This document shows, piece by piece, positions 17,126 to 25,458 of a stretch of DNA of 64,000 nt. Under the pieces are notes generated by a model. That model worked only from the letters and a program-made list of their open reading frames with translations. It had not been told where the DNA came from and made no database searches. Every line of letters begins with the position of its first letter. The stretch's first letter is position 1. The DNA lies in contig NZ_JBDJKW010000002.1 in assembly GCF_039673065.1 (NCBI RefSeq), forward strand, positions 124,001-188,000, in the 5' to 3' direction. This stretch comes from Allobosea sp039673065 (GTDB lineage: Bacteria > Pseudomonadota > Alphaproteobacteria > Rhizobiales > Beijerinckiaceae). A program made the translations under genes and the position numbers.

Positions 17126-17761
17126 ATGGGCCTGTTCGTTCCCCGCACCCAGCCGGTCGCCCGCCGACCCTCGCGCCTGTCCGTCACGTTCGCCCTTACC
17201 GCGTTCGCAGCGATCACGGTCGGGGCTGGCCAGGGACTGGTGCAGCATTTGTCGGAGCGGGCGGCGGCGGAGCTTCCCGAGATTGTGGGCGGCAAGATCG
17301 TCGCGCGCCATGCGGCCGCGCCGTCGTCCGCTGCCATGCACGGCCTGCTGCAGCCGGCGAGCGTCATCATGCCGCTGAATGCCGGCTGGCCGGAGACGGC
17401 GAGCTGGCGCGAGCGCGACGAGGCGCCGGCCGCCCCGGTCGCGGCGCGGCGCAAGGGCGATCCCGGCTTGGTGCGGGTCTCCGAGCCGATGCGGGTTTCG
17501 GCGCCGGTGCGCGTCAGGGTCCAGGAGGCGCGGGCGTTGCCGGCGATCCAGGCGGTGGCGCTGGCGCCGCCGCTCGAGATCGCGCCGCTGGCCCAGGCGG
17601 ACGCGGCGATGCGGGAGGACGGGTTCTGGCAGCGGACCGCGTCGTTGGCGCGCCTGCCGGTCGATGCGACGCTGCGGCTGGCCTCCGGCACGGCGGACGG
17701 GCTGGTCTCCGCGGGGCGGTGGACCGCCGGGCTCGCCGGCGGTCTCCTGTCGGGTCTTTGA
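17126..17761 (+). CDS. Hypothetical protein with one N-terminal membrane segment
   Basis: A 211-residue protein with a basic N-terminus and a hydrophobic stretch near 20-36 that could be a signal anchor. An Ala/Pro/Val-rich middle follows, then a Gly/Ala-rich end that may contact membrane again. I recognise no family. A GGAG sequence lies roughly ten bases before the ATG. It is convergent with enolase, with only 33 bases between stops. Low complexity and a long open frame on the opposite strand leave some doubt that it is coding. Confidence 0.58.
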   Translation: MGLFVPRTQPVARRPSRLSVTFALTAFAAITVGAGQGLVQHLSERAAAELPEIVGGKIVARHAAAPSSAAMHGLLQPASVIMPLNAGWPETASWRERDEAPAAPVAARRKGDPGLVRVSEPMRVSAPVRVRVQEARALPAIQAVALAPPLEIAPLAQADAAMREDGFWQRTASLARLPVDATLRLASGTADGLVSAGRWTAGLAGGLLSGL

Positions 17762-17782
17762 GGGGCGCGCGCGGCGCGCCCC
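17762..17782. terminator. GC hairpin between convergent genes
   Basis: GGGGCGCGC at 17762-17770 pairs perfectly with GCGCGCCCC at 17774-17782 around a 3-base loop, in the 33-base gap between the stops of the unknown gene and enolase. There is no T-tract on either strand, so it is a candidate bidirectional mRNA 3' end rather than a classical intrinsic terminator. Confidence 0.4.
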
Positions 17783-17794
17783 GGGGCGCAAGGC

Positions 17795-19078
17795 TCAGGC
17801 CAGCGCCTTCAGCGCGGCGCGGCCGGCATAGATCGCCTGGTCGCCGAGCTCCTCCTCGATGCGGAGCAGCTGGTTGTACTTGGCGGTCCGGTCCGAACGG
17901 GCGAGCGAGCCGGTCTTGATCTGTCCGCAATTGGTGGCGACCGACAGATCGGCGATGGTGGTGTCCTCGGTCTCGCCCGAGCGATGCGACATCACGGCGG
18001 TGTAGCCGGCGCGATGGGCCATGTCGACGGCGGCCAGCGTCTCGGTCAGCGAGCCGATCTGGTTGACCTTGACCAGGATGGAGTTCGCCGTCTTCGCCTT
18101 GATGCCCTGCGACAGGCGGGTGACATTGGTGACGAACAGGTCGTCGCCGACCAGCTGGCACTTGTCGCCGACGAGATCGGTCAGCGCCTTCCAGCCCTCC
18201 CAGTCGTCCTCGGCCATGCCGTCCTCGATCGAGACGATCGGATAGGCGCCGACCAGCTTGGCGAGGTACTTGGCCTGGGCCTTCGGATCGCGGGTCTTGC
18301 GCTCGCCGGCATAGACATAGGCGCCGTCCTTGAAGAACTCCGTCGCGGCGCAGTCGAGCGCCAGCGCGATGTCCTCGCCGGGGCGGTAGCCGGCCTTCTC
18401 GATCGCGCCCATGACGAAGTCGAGCGCGGCCTCGGCCGACTTGATGTTGGGGGCGAAGCCGCCCTCGTCGCCGACATTGGTGTTGTGGCCGGCGTCGTGC
18501 AGCGCCTTCTTCAGCGTGTGGAAGACCTCGGCGCCCATGCGCAGCGCTTCGGCGAAGCTGGGCGCGCCGATCGGCATCACCATGAATTCTTGGAAGTCGA
18601 TCGGGTTGTCGGCATGGGCGCCGCCATTGACGATGTTCATCATCGGCACGGGCAGGACGCGGGCCGAGGTGCCGCCGACATAGCGATAGAGCGGCAGGCC
18701 CGAGCACTCGGCCCCGGCCTTGGCGATGGCCAGCGAGACGCCGAGGATGGCGTTGGCGCCGAGCTTGCTCTTGTTGGGGGTGCCGTCGAGCTCGATCATC
18801 GCCGCGTCGACGCCGGTCTGGTCCTCGGCGTCCATGCCGACCAGCGCCTCGGCGATCTCGACATTGACCGCCTCGACCGCCTTCAGCACGCCCTTGCCGA
18901 GATAGCGGCTCTTGTCGCCGTCGCGCAGCTCGACTGCCTCATGCGCGCCGGTCGAGGCGCCGGAGGGAACCGCCGCGCGGCCCATCGAGCCGTCTTCCAG
19001 GACCACATCCACCTCGACCGTGGGATTGCCGCGGGAATCGAGGATCTGGCGGCCGATGATGTCGATGATCGCGGTCAT
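17795..19078 (-). CDS. eno: Enolase (phosphopyruvate hydratase)
   Basis: Glycolytic enzyme of 427 residues converting 2-phosphoglycerate to phosphoenolpyruvate. It begins TAIIDIIGRQILDSRGNPTV and carries SGASTGAHEAVELRDGD, the metal-binding SIEDGMAEDDW and the C-terminal enolase signature around SHRSGETEDTTIADL. The ATG at 19078 is the family start; an upstream in-frame ATG at 19111 would add 11 unsupported residues. It is divergent from queF, with 194 bases between starts. Confidence 0.97.
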   Translation of the reverse strand: MTAIIDIIGRQILDSRGNPTVEVDVVLEDGSMGRAAVPSGASTGAHEAVELRDGDKSRYLGKGVLKAVEAVNVEIAEALVGMDAEDQTGVDAAMIELDGTPNKSKLGANAILGVSLAIAKAGAECSGLPLYRYVGGTSARVLPVPMMNIVNGGAHADNPIDFQEFMVMPIGAPSFAEALRMGAEVFHTLKKALHDAGHNTNVGDEGGFAPNIKSAEAALDFVMGAIEKAGYRPGEDIALALDCAATEFFKDGAYVYAGERKTRDPKAQAKYLAKLVGAYPIVSIEDGMAEDDWEGWKALTDLVGDKCQLVGDDLFVTNVTRLSQGIKAKTANSILVKVNQIGSLTETLAAVDMAHRAGYTAVMSHRSGETEDTTIADLSVATNCGQIKTGSLARSDRTAKYNQLLRIEEELGDQAIYAGRAALKALA

Positions 19079-19272
19079 GGCAGGCTCCGAGCAGGATCGG
19101 GTAGGGAACAAGGCGCTTCTAGACAGAAGCGGCGGCGGCGGGAAGGGGCGGTGGCATTTATCCGGGCCGCGCCTTAAAAGCCGCGCATGAAACGCCGCTC
19201 AGCGGCCGCCTCACAACACGGCCCTCGCGACGGCGCCCGCCGCTCGGGGCCGCGCCTGGACAGGAGCCCCCG

Positions 19273-19728
19273 ATGACCATCGACGCCGCGACCCTTCAGC
19301 TCGGCAAGGCCAGCGAACTGCCGCGCTCGCCGGAGGAGGCGCGGCTCGACCGCGTGCCCAACGTGCATGCCGGCACCGACTATCTCGCCCGCTTCACCTG
19401 CCCCGAGTTCACCTCGATCTGCCCCGTCACGGGCCAGCCGGATTTCGGCATCCTGGTGATCGACTACCTGCCGGGCGACTGGCTGGTGGAATCGAAGTCG
19501 CTCAAGCTCTATCTCGGCGCCTTCCGCAACCATGGCGCCTTCCACGAGGACTGCACGGTGACGATCGGCAAGACGCTGGTCGAATTGCTGGCGCCGAAAT
19601 GGTTCCGCATTGGCGGCTACTGGTATCCGCGCGGCGGCATCCCGATCGACGTGTTCTGGCAGACCGGCGAGCCGCCGAAGGGGCTCTGGCTGCCCGACCA
19701 GGGCGTGGCGCCGTATCGCGGCCGTTGA
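19273..19728 (+). CDS. queF: NADPH-dependent 7-cyano-7-deazaguanine reductase
   Basis: Short (unimodular) QueF of 151 residues. It reduces preQ0 to preQ1, the base that Tgt inserts into tRNA. The nucleophilic Cys50 lies in TSICPVTGQPDFG and the proton donor Asp57 in the same motif. The NADPH-binding QueF signature VESKSLKLYL and the substrate-binding FHED are present. It stands alone, convergent with an MFS gene with only six bases between stops. Confidence 0.96.
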   Translation: MTIDAATLQLGKASELPRSPEEARLDRVPNVHAGTDYLARFTCPEFTSICPVTGQPDFGILVIDYLPGDWLVESKSLKLYLGAFRNHGAFHEDCTVTIGKTLVELLAPKWFRIGGYWYPRGGIPIDVFWQTGEPPKGLWLPDQGVAPYRGR

Positions 19729-19734
19729 GCCGGC

Positions 19735-20964
19735 TCAGCTGCGGCTGCCGCCGAGCGGCAGCACGCGCGGCGTGACGACGCCGAGCAGGGCGATCCCGAT
19801 CGCGCAGAACAGGATCGCCCCCGTCGTGCCGACCAGATGCGTGGCCGCGCCGATCAGGAGCGGCCCGAAAGCGTGACCGGCGAAGAGCGAGCAGGCGAAG
19901 AGCGCCACCGCCGAGCCGCGCGCCTCGGGCGCCAGCTCCGTCGCCACGGCCTGGAAGGTGCCGTGCATCAGGAAGAAGCCGAAGCCCTGGGTCAGGAACA
20001 CGCCTATCGCTGTCCACCAGGGCAGGGGCAGCGCGAAGACGGCATAGGCGCTGGCCATGAGTAGACCGCCGGTCGTGGTCATCCGGGCGGGGCCGAGCCG
20101 CTTCACCAGCTTGCGTGTCAGGATGCCGTACAGAATGCCGCCGAGGCCCAGCGAGCCGATGACCAGCCCGGCCTCGGAGGAGCCGACGCCCGAGCGCGCA
20201 TTGAGGATCGCCGCGACATAGGGCGGCAGGCCGAAGACCAGCGCGCCCTCGGTCAGCACCAGCGCGTAGAGCACGATCGTGGTGGGATTGGCGAAGACCT
20301 TGCGATAGCTGGCGAGCGCGGCGGCCGGGCTCAGCCTGGGGCGGTCGGCGATGGCGCGCGGCTTCAGCAGCACCAGCACCAGGACGAGGCTGGCCAGCGC
20401 CAGCAGCGCCGCCAGCGCGAAGACGGCCTGCCAGCCGAGATGATGCGCGATCACGCCGGAGACCGCCGCGCCGCTCATCTGACCGAAGATCATCACGACG
20501 AGGAAGCGGCCGAGCGCGATCTGGCGCTCCGCCATCGGGGCGCGGTCGCCGATCGCGGCCATGGCGGCGGGGATGATGCCGCCGGCGAAGATGCCGGCCA
20601 CGGCCCGCAGCACCAGCATGGCGTCGAAGCTGCGGGCCATGGTGGCCAGCAGCCCCGCGACGCAGACGCCGCCGAGGCAGATCGCGATGCTGCGCAGTTT
20701 GCCGATGGAATCGGCGATCGGGCCGAGGAAGGGCTGCCCGAAAGCGTAGGAGAAGGAGAAGGCGGTCGCCAGGATCGCGGTCTGCTGAATCGAGCGGCCG
20801 AACTCTTCGGCCAGCGTCGGTACGATCGGGTCGACGAGGCGCAGGGTGAAGTTGGAGGCGAAGCCGCAGGCGCCGAGCACCGCGATCAGGACGGACAGGT
20901 CCCGGCCCGCGGCGCGCCCCTCTGCGGGGCTCTGGGGCGGGGTGGGACCTGGCGCGTCGTTCAT
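19735..20964 (-). CDS. Major facilitator superfamily transporter
   Basis: Protein of 409 residues with about twelve helices. The loop 2-3 sequence LGPIADSIGKLRS resembles the MFS signature, and LVDPIVPTLAEEFG is the usual helix 1-2 region. It resembles drug or sugar efflux MFS members; the substrate is unknown. Its start overlaps the 3' end of kdsA by four bases, so it is probably translated from the same mRNA. Confidence 0.88.
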   Translation of the reverse strand: MNDAPGPTPPQSPAEGRAAGRDLSVLIAVLGACGFASNFTLRLVDPIVPTLAEEFGRSIQQTAILATAFSFSYAFGQPFLGPIADSIGKLRSIAICLGGVCVAGLLATMARSFDAMLVLRAVAGIFAGGIIPAAMAAIGDRAPMAERQIALGRFLVVMIFGQMSGAAVSGVIAHHLGWQAVFALAALLALASLVLVLVLLKPRAIADRPRLSPAAALASYRKVFANPTTIVLYALVLTEGALVFGLPPYVAAILNARSGVGSSEAGLVIGSLGLGGILYGILTRKLVKRLGPARMTTTGGLLMASAYAVFALPLPWWTAIGVFLTQGFGFFLMHGTFQAVATELAPEARGSAVALFACSLFAGHAFGPLLIGAATHLVGTTGAILFCAIGIALLGVVTPRVLPLGGSRS

Positions 20965-21830
20965 GCGCGAAGCGTATCCTGCGTCCGGCGCTTGGCAAGG
21001 CGATCAAAGTCCTGCAGCTCTGCAACCAGCGCAGGGAACTCTTTCAGCGGCACCATGTTCGGGCCGTCGGACGGAGCCTTGTCCGGGTCGGGATGGGTCT
21101 CGATGAAGACGCCGGCGACGCCGACCGCCACGGCCGCGCGGGCGAGAACCGGCACGAACTCGCGCTGGCCGCCGCTGGACGAGCCCTTGCCGCCCGGCTG
21201 CTGCACCGAATGCGTCGCGTCGAAGATCACAGGCGCGCCGGTGTCCTGTGCCATGATCGGCAGGGCACGCATGTCGGAGACCAGCGTGTTGTAGCCGAAG
21301 GAGGCGCCGCGCTCGGTGAGCATCACATTGGGGTTGCCGCTCTCGGTCACCTTGGCGGCGACGTTGACCATGTCCCAGGGCGCGAGGAACTGGCCCTTCT
21401 TGACGTTGACGATCCGGCCGGTCTTCGCCGCCGCGACCAGCAAGTCGGTCTGGCGGCACAGGAAGGCCGGGATCTGCAGGATGTCGACGATCTCGGCGAC
21501 GGCGGCGCACTGGCTGGCCTCGTGCACGTCGGTCAGCACCGGCAGCCCGGTGCGGGCCCGGATCTCGGCGAAGACGGGCAGGGCGGCCTCGAGCCCCATG
21601 CCGCGCTGGCCGCGCGCGCTGGTGCGGTTGGCCTTGTCGAACGAGGTCTTGAAGACGAGGCCTATGCCGAGCCCGGTCGCCATCTCCTTCAGCGCCAGCG
21701 CGACTTCGAGCGCGTGGTCGCGGCTCTCCATCTGGCAGGGGCCGGCGATCAGCGCCAGCGGCAGGGCGTTGCCGAAGCGGACGGGGCTGGCGAGGTCGGC
21801 GCCTGCGGTGACGACGGCGTTGGCGCTCAT
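20961..21830 (-). CDS. kdsA: 3-deoxy-D-manno-octulosonate 8-phosphate synthase
   Basis: Condenses phosphoenolpyruvate with arabinose 5-phosphate to give KDO 8-phosphate for lipopolysaccharide core. The protein has 289 residues. LIAGPCQMESRD carries Cys32, which marks the metal-dependent class; the E. coli type has Asn there. KTSFDKANRTS and the long GASFGYNTLVSDMRAL loop are conserved. It is divergent from the YfgM-like gene. The order kdsA-MFS with overlap suggests co-transcription. Confidence 0.96.
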   Translation of the reverse strand: MSANAVVTAGADLASPVRFGNALPLALIAGPCQMESRDHALEVALALKEMATGLGIGLVFKTSFDKANRTSARGQRGMGLEAALPVFAEIRARTGLPVLTDVHEASQCAAVAEIVDILQIPAFLCRQTDLLVAAAKTGRIVNVKKGQFLAPWDMVNVAAKVTESGNPNVMLTERGASFGYNTLVSDMRALPIMAQDTGAPVIFDATHSVQQPGGKGSSSGGQREFVPVLARAAVAVGVAGVFIETHPDPDKAPSDGPNMVPLKEFPALVAELQDFDRLAKRRTQDTLRA

Positions 21831-21994
21831 GGCATCTCGATCCTGCTGGCGGTGGGCGCTCCGGCTCTAGAGGGCGGGGGCGGCGCAGGTCAAGCCAAGG
21901 GCGCGCGCGACGTATGCGGGCGGCGAGCGCGTTCCGGCTCGCATTCCGCGGCCGAAAGTGCTACCCGGCTGGCGGAACGCATGTCCGAGGCCCC

Positions 21995-22657
21995 ATGACC
22001 GATATTTTCCGCGAGATCGACGACGAGGTCCGCCGCGCCAAGGCGGCCGCCGTCTGGAACAGGTATCGCAACGTCTTCGCCGTCGTGGCCGTCGTCGCCG
22101 TCGCCGGCGTCGGTGGCTGGCAGTTCTGGCAGCATCAGGAGCGCCAGACGGCGTCCGGCCTCGGCTCGCGCTTCGAATCCGCGCTGCGCGCCTCCTCGGA
22201 CGGCAACGCCACCGAGGCGGAAGCCATGCTCACCGAGCTCGCGGGCGCCGGCAAGGGTGGCTATGCCCGCCTCGCCCGGTTCCGGCTGGCGGCCGAGGTC
22301 GGCAAGCGCGATGCGGCGGCCGGTGCCGCCGCCTTCGAGGCGCTGGCGGCCGACACCACGCTCGACCAGGCCTATCGCGACCTGGCCCGGCTGAGGGCCG
22401 GCCTGCTGCGCGTCGACATCGCGCCCTATGCCGAGCTGAAGACGACGCTCGAGCCGCTGACGACGGGCACCAATTCCTGGCGCCACACCGCCCGCGAGTT
22501 GCTCGGCATTTCGGCGATGAAGGCGAGCCAATACGACGACGCCGGCCGCTGGTTCGATGCCATCGTGACGGATCCCCAGGCGCCGCAGGCGTTGCGCCAG
22601 CGTGTCGAGCTCTATCTCGCGCTGGTTCGCGGCGGCGCCGTCGAAACGAAGAACTGA
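21995..22657 (+). CDS. YfgM-like membrane-anchored tetratricopeptide protein
   Basis: A 220-residue protein with one transmembrane helix near residues 27-45 (VFAVVAVVAVAGVGGWQFW) and an Ala-rich helical periplasmic domain with degenerate TPR units. This is the architecture of YfgM, an ancillary SecYEG/chaperone protein. The position directly before der supports this. In many proteobacteria the beta-propeller gene bamB lies between them; here the gap is only 51 bases. The ATG at 21995 begins the typical MTDIFREIDDEVRR start. Confidence 0.85.
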   Translation: MTDIFREIDDEVRRAKAAAVWNRYRNVFAVVAVVAVAGVGGWQFWQHQERQTASGLGSRFESALRASSDGNATEAEAMLTELAGAGKGGYARLARFRLAAEVGKRDAAAGAAAFEALAADTTLDQAYRDLARLRAGLLRVDIAPYAELKTTLEPLTTGTNSWRHTARELLGISAMKASQYDDAGRWFDAIVTDPQAPQALRQRVELYLALVRGGAVETKN

Positions 22658-22708
22658 GCCCCGCGCCGCCGGTCCCGACCGGCGGCCGCCGGCGTGACGG
22701 GACGGAAC

Positions 22709-24115
22709 ATGACTGCGACCATCGCCATCGTCGGCCGCCCCAATGTCGGCAAGTCGACATTGTTCAACCGCCTCGTCGGCCGCAAGCTGGCGCTGGTTGA
22801 CGACCGGCCGGGCGTGACCCGCGACCGGCGCGAGGGCGAGGCGACGCTGGGCGACCTGCGCTTCACCGTGATCGATACCGCCGGCCTCGAGGAGGACGAC
22901 GCGCACGCGCTCGCCGGGCGCATGCGCGCCCAGACCGAGACGGCGATCGCGCAGGCCGACGTCGTGCTGTTCATGATCGACGCCAGGCTCGGCCTGACGC
23001 CGATGGACCAGGGCTTCGCCGATCTGGTGCGCCGTTCCGGCAAGCCGGTGATCCTGCTCGCCAACAAGGCCGAGGGGAACAAGGGCCGCGACGGCGTCTT
23101 CGAGGCGTTCTCGCTCGGCCTCGGCGACCCCGTGCCGTTCTCGGCCGAGCATGGCGAGGGCACGTCCGACCTCTACGAGGCGCTGGCGCCCTATTTCCCT
23201 TCGGAAGACGCCGACGACGAGGAGGCCTTCGACGCGTTCGACGAGGCGCCGGAAGACGCGGCGGACACGGATGAGGACGAGGACGGGATCGGCCCGGACC
23301 GGCCGCTGCGTGTCACCATCATCGGCCGCCCCAATGCCGGCAAGTCGACGCTGGTCAACCGCATGCTCGGCGAGGAGCGGCTGCTGACCGGTCCCGAGGC
23401 CGGCATCACCCGCGACACGATCTCGGTGAACTGGAGCTGGCGCGAGAAGCCGGTGAAGCTGTTCGACACCGCCGGCATGCGCAAGCGTGCCCGCATCGAC
23501 GAGAAGCTGGAGAAGCTCGCCGTCGCCGATTCCATCCGGGCGATCCGTTTCGCAGAGGTGGTGGTCGTGCTGCTGGACGCGACGATCCCCTTCGAGAAGC
23601 AGGACCTCACCCTGGTCGACCTGACCGAGCGCGAGGGTCGGGCGGTGGTGATCGGCCTCAACAAATGGGACCTCGTCGCCGACCGGCAGGGCCTGCTGGC
23701 CGAACTGAAGGAGAAGGCCGGCTACATGCTGGCGCAGGTCCGCGGCGTCGAGATCGTGCCGCTCTCCGGCCTCGCCGGCGATGGCATCGACCGGCTGATG
23801 CAGGCGGTGTTCCGCGCCTACGCGGTGTGGAACCGCCGTGTCTCGACCGCGCGCATCAACCGCTGGCTCGAAGGCGTGCTCTCGGCCCATCCGCCGCCGG
23901 CCGTGGCCGGGCGCCGCATCAAGATCCGCTACATGACGCAGGCCAAGGCGCGCCCGCCGACCTTCGCGCTGTTCGGCAACCAGCTCGAACACCTGCCGGT
24001 GTCGTATATCCGCTACCTGACCAACAATCTGCGCGACGCCTTCGATCTGCCGGGCACGCCGGTCAGGCTGCACCGCCGCGGCGGGCAAAACCCCTACGAC
24101 AAGTCTAAGGGATGA
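22709..24115 (+). CDS. der: Ribosome assembly GTPase Der (EngA)
   Basis: Protein of 468 residues with two tandem GTPase domains. The first P-loop is GRPNVGKST at 9-17; the second, GRPNAGKST, lies near residue 207. The linker around 165-200 is highly acidic (Asp/Glu). A KH-like domain at the C-terminus (residues about 380-468) binds rRNA. It acts in 50S subunit maturation. The stop overlaps the Nudix start as ATGA. Confidence 0.97.
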   Translation: MTATIAIVGRPNVGKSTLFNRLVGRKLALVDDRPGVTRDRREGEATLGDLRFTVIDTAGLEEDDAHALAGRMRAQTETAIAQADVVLFMIDARLGLTPMDQGFADLVRRSGKPVILLANKAEGNKGRDGVFEAFSLGLGDPVPFSAEHGEGTSDLYEALAPYFPSEDADDEEAFDAFDEAPEDAADTDEDEDGIGPDRPLRVTIIGRPNAGKSTLVNRMLGEERLLTGPEAGITRDTISVNWSWREKPVKLFDTAGMRKRARIDEKLEKLAVADSIRAIRFAEVVVVLLDATIPFEKQDLTLVDLTEREGRAVVIGLNKWDLVADRQGLLAELKEKAGYMLAQVRGVEIVPLSGLAGDGIDRLMQAVFRAYAVWNRRVSTARINRWLEGVLSAHPPPAVAGRRIKIRYMTQAKARPPTFALFGNQLEHLPVSYIRYLTNNLRDAFDLPGTPVRLHRRGGQNPYDKSKG

Positions 24116-24531
24116 CGACGGCGCCGCCGGAAACGGTGAGCGCGCTGTTCCTGGCGGTCGACGGACGCGTGCTGCTCGGCCTGCGCGCGCCGTGGAAGCG
24201 CGCCTGGCCCGACCATTGGGACGCCGTCGGCGGCCGCGTCGAACCGGGCGAGGGGTTGGAGCAGGCGCTGCTGCGCGAGTGCCGCGAGGAGGTCGGGCTG
24301 ACGCCGCTGCGCTACCGGCTGATGCTCTCGGCGCCGGAGTATTTCCCCGAGCGCCATGGCGCGGCGCTGCACCATATCTACGTGGTCTCGGACTGGGAGG
24401 GCGGCGAGCCCGCCAATCTCTGCGACGAGCATGTCCGCATCGGCTGGTTCACGCTCGACGAGATGGCGCGCCTGCCGAACCTGACGGTGCAGGATTTGAT
24501 CGCGGTGGTGCAGGCCTATCGCGCCGGCTGA
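24112..24531 (+). CDS. Nudix hydrolase
   Basis: A 139-residue protein with a complete Nudix box (G-x5-E-x7-REUxEExGU) spanning about residues 40-62, including RECREEVGL. Such enzymes hydrolyse nucleoside diphosphates linked to another group; the substrate cannot be told. It overlaps the der stop by four bases, so it is translationally coupled. It is convergent with the SDR gene, with 33 bases between stops. Confidence 0.9.
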   Translation: MTTAPPETVSALFLAVDGRVLLGLRAPWKRAWPDHWDAVGGRVEPGEGLEQALLRECREEVGLTPLRYRLMLSAPEYFPERHGAALHHIYVVSDWEGGEPANLCDEHVRIGWFTLDEMARLPNLTVQDLIAVVQAYRAG

Positions 24532-24564
24532 GCGCCGGCGCGCAGCCCCAGAATGCAGTCCGCC

Positions 24565-25305
24565 TCAGACCGGCATCTGCGGCGTCAGCACCTTGCCCTT
24601 GGGGAAATCGAAGATCTTGCCGGTCTCGGCCCAGTCGGGCGCGCCAAGCGCGACCAGATGCGGGGCGAGATCCTGCGGCGTGCGCAGCGTCATTGGATCC
24701 TCGCCCGGCATGGCGTTGGCGCGCATGCGGGTGCGCAGCGGGCCTGGATTGACCATCATGACGCGCAGCGGCGTGCTCTCGGTCTCGGCGGCGTAGCTGC
24801 GGGCCATCGCCTCCAGCGCGGCCTTGGAGGCGGCGTAGGGGCCCCAATAGGCGCGGCAGCTATGGGCGGCGCCAGAGGAGACGAAGATTGCCCGGCCGGC
24901 ATCGGAGGCCTTCAGCGCCTGCTCGACGGATTTCAGTAGGCGCCAGTTCGCGGTGACGTTGATGTCGAAGACCTGGGCCCATTCCTTGGGGCTGACATGG
25001 GTCAGCGGCGCCAGCGGGCCGAGGATGCCGGCATTGGCCAGCATAATGTCGAGCTTGCCCCAGCGCTCCAGCAGGGCCGGGCCGAGCCGCTCGATCGCCG
25101 CGGCATCGGCGAGGTCGGCGGGAACGAGGGTGGCGCTGCCGCCGACGGCGCGGATCTCGTCGTCGAGTTCCTCGAGCGCGCCGCTGGTGCGCGCCAGCGC
25201 GACGACATGGGCGCCGGCCTGCGCATAGGCGAGGGCGGCGGCACGGCCGATGCCGCGCGAGGCGCCGGTGACGAGCGCGATGCGCCCAGCGAGAGGCTTG
25301 GTCAT
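24565..25305 (-). CDS. Short-chain dehydrogenase/reductase
   Basis: Classical SDR of 246 residues: cofactor motif TGASRGIG at 13-20, NAG at 91-93, catalytic Ser near 143-144, and YAASK with Tyr157 and Lys161. The substrate is unknown. It resembles the YciK-type SDR that often lies next to purF in Rhizobiales. It is on the purF strand, 153 bases downstream, so it may be the last gene of that unit. The ATG at 25305 is chosen because the Rossmann strand begins eight residues later. Confidence 0.92.
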   Translation of the reverse strand: MTKPLAGRIALVTGASRGIGRAAALAYAQAGAHVVALARTSGALEELDDEIRAVGGSATLVPADLADAAAIERLGPALLERWGKLDIMLANAGILGPLAPLTHVSPKEWAQVFDINVTANWRLLKSVEQALKASDAGRAIFVSSGAAHSCRAYWGPYAASKAALEAMARSYAAETESTPLRVMMVNPGPLRTRMRANAMPGEDPMTLRTPQDLAPHLVALGAPDWAETGKIFDFPKGKVLTPQMPV

Positions 25306-25458
25306 GTCGTCTGGTCCTGTGCTGCGCGGCGTCGCCGCCGTCCGCATCGTCGCTGCCGGGTCACGCGATCTGCCCGCGCCCCGACCTCATGACCACGCGG
25401 CCGCCCGAGAGGCAAGGCGCGCGGCCAACTGCCGGTGGCCGTGCTTGGCGAAGGCCGG

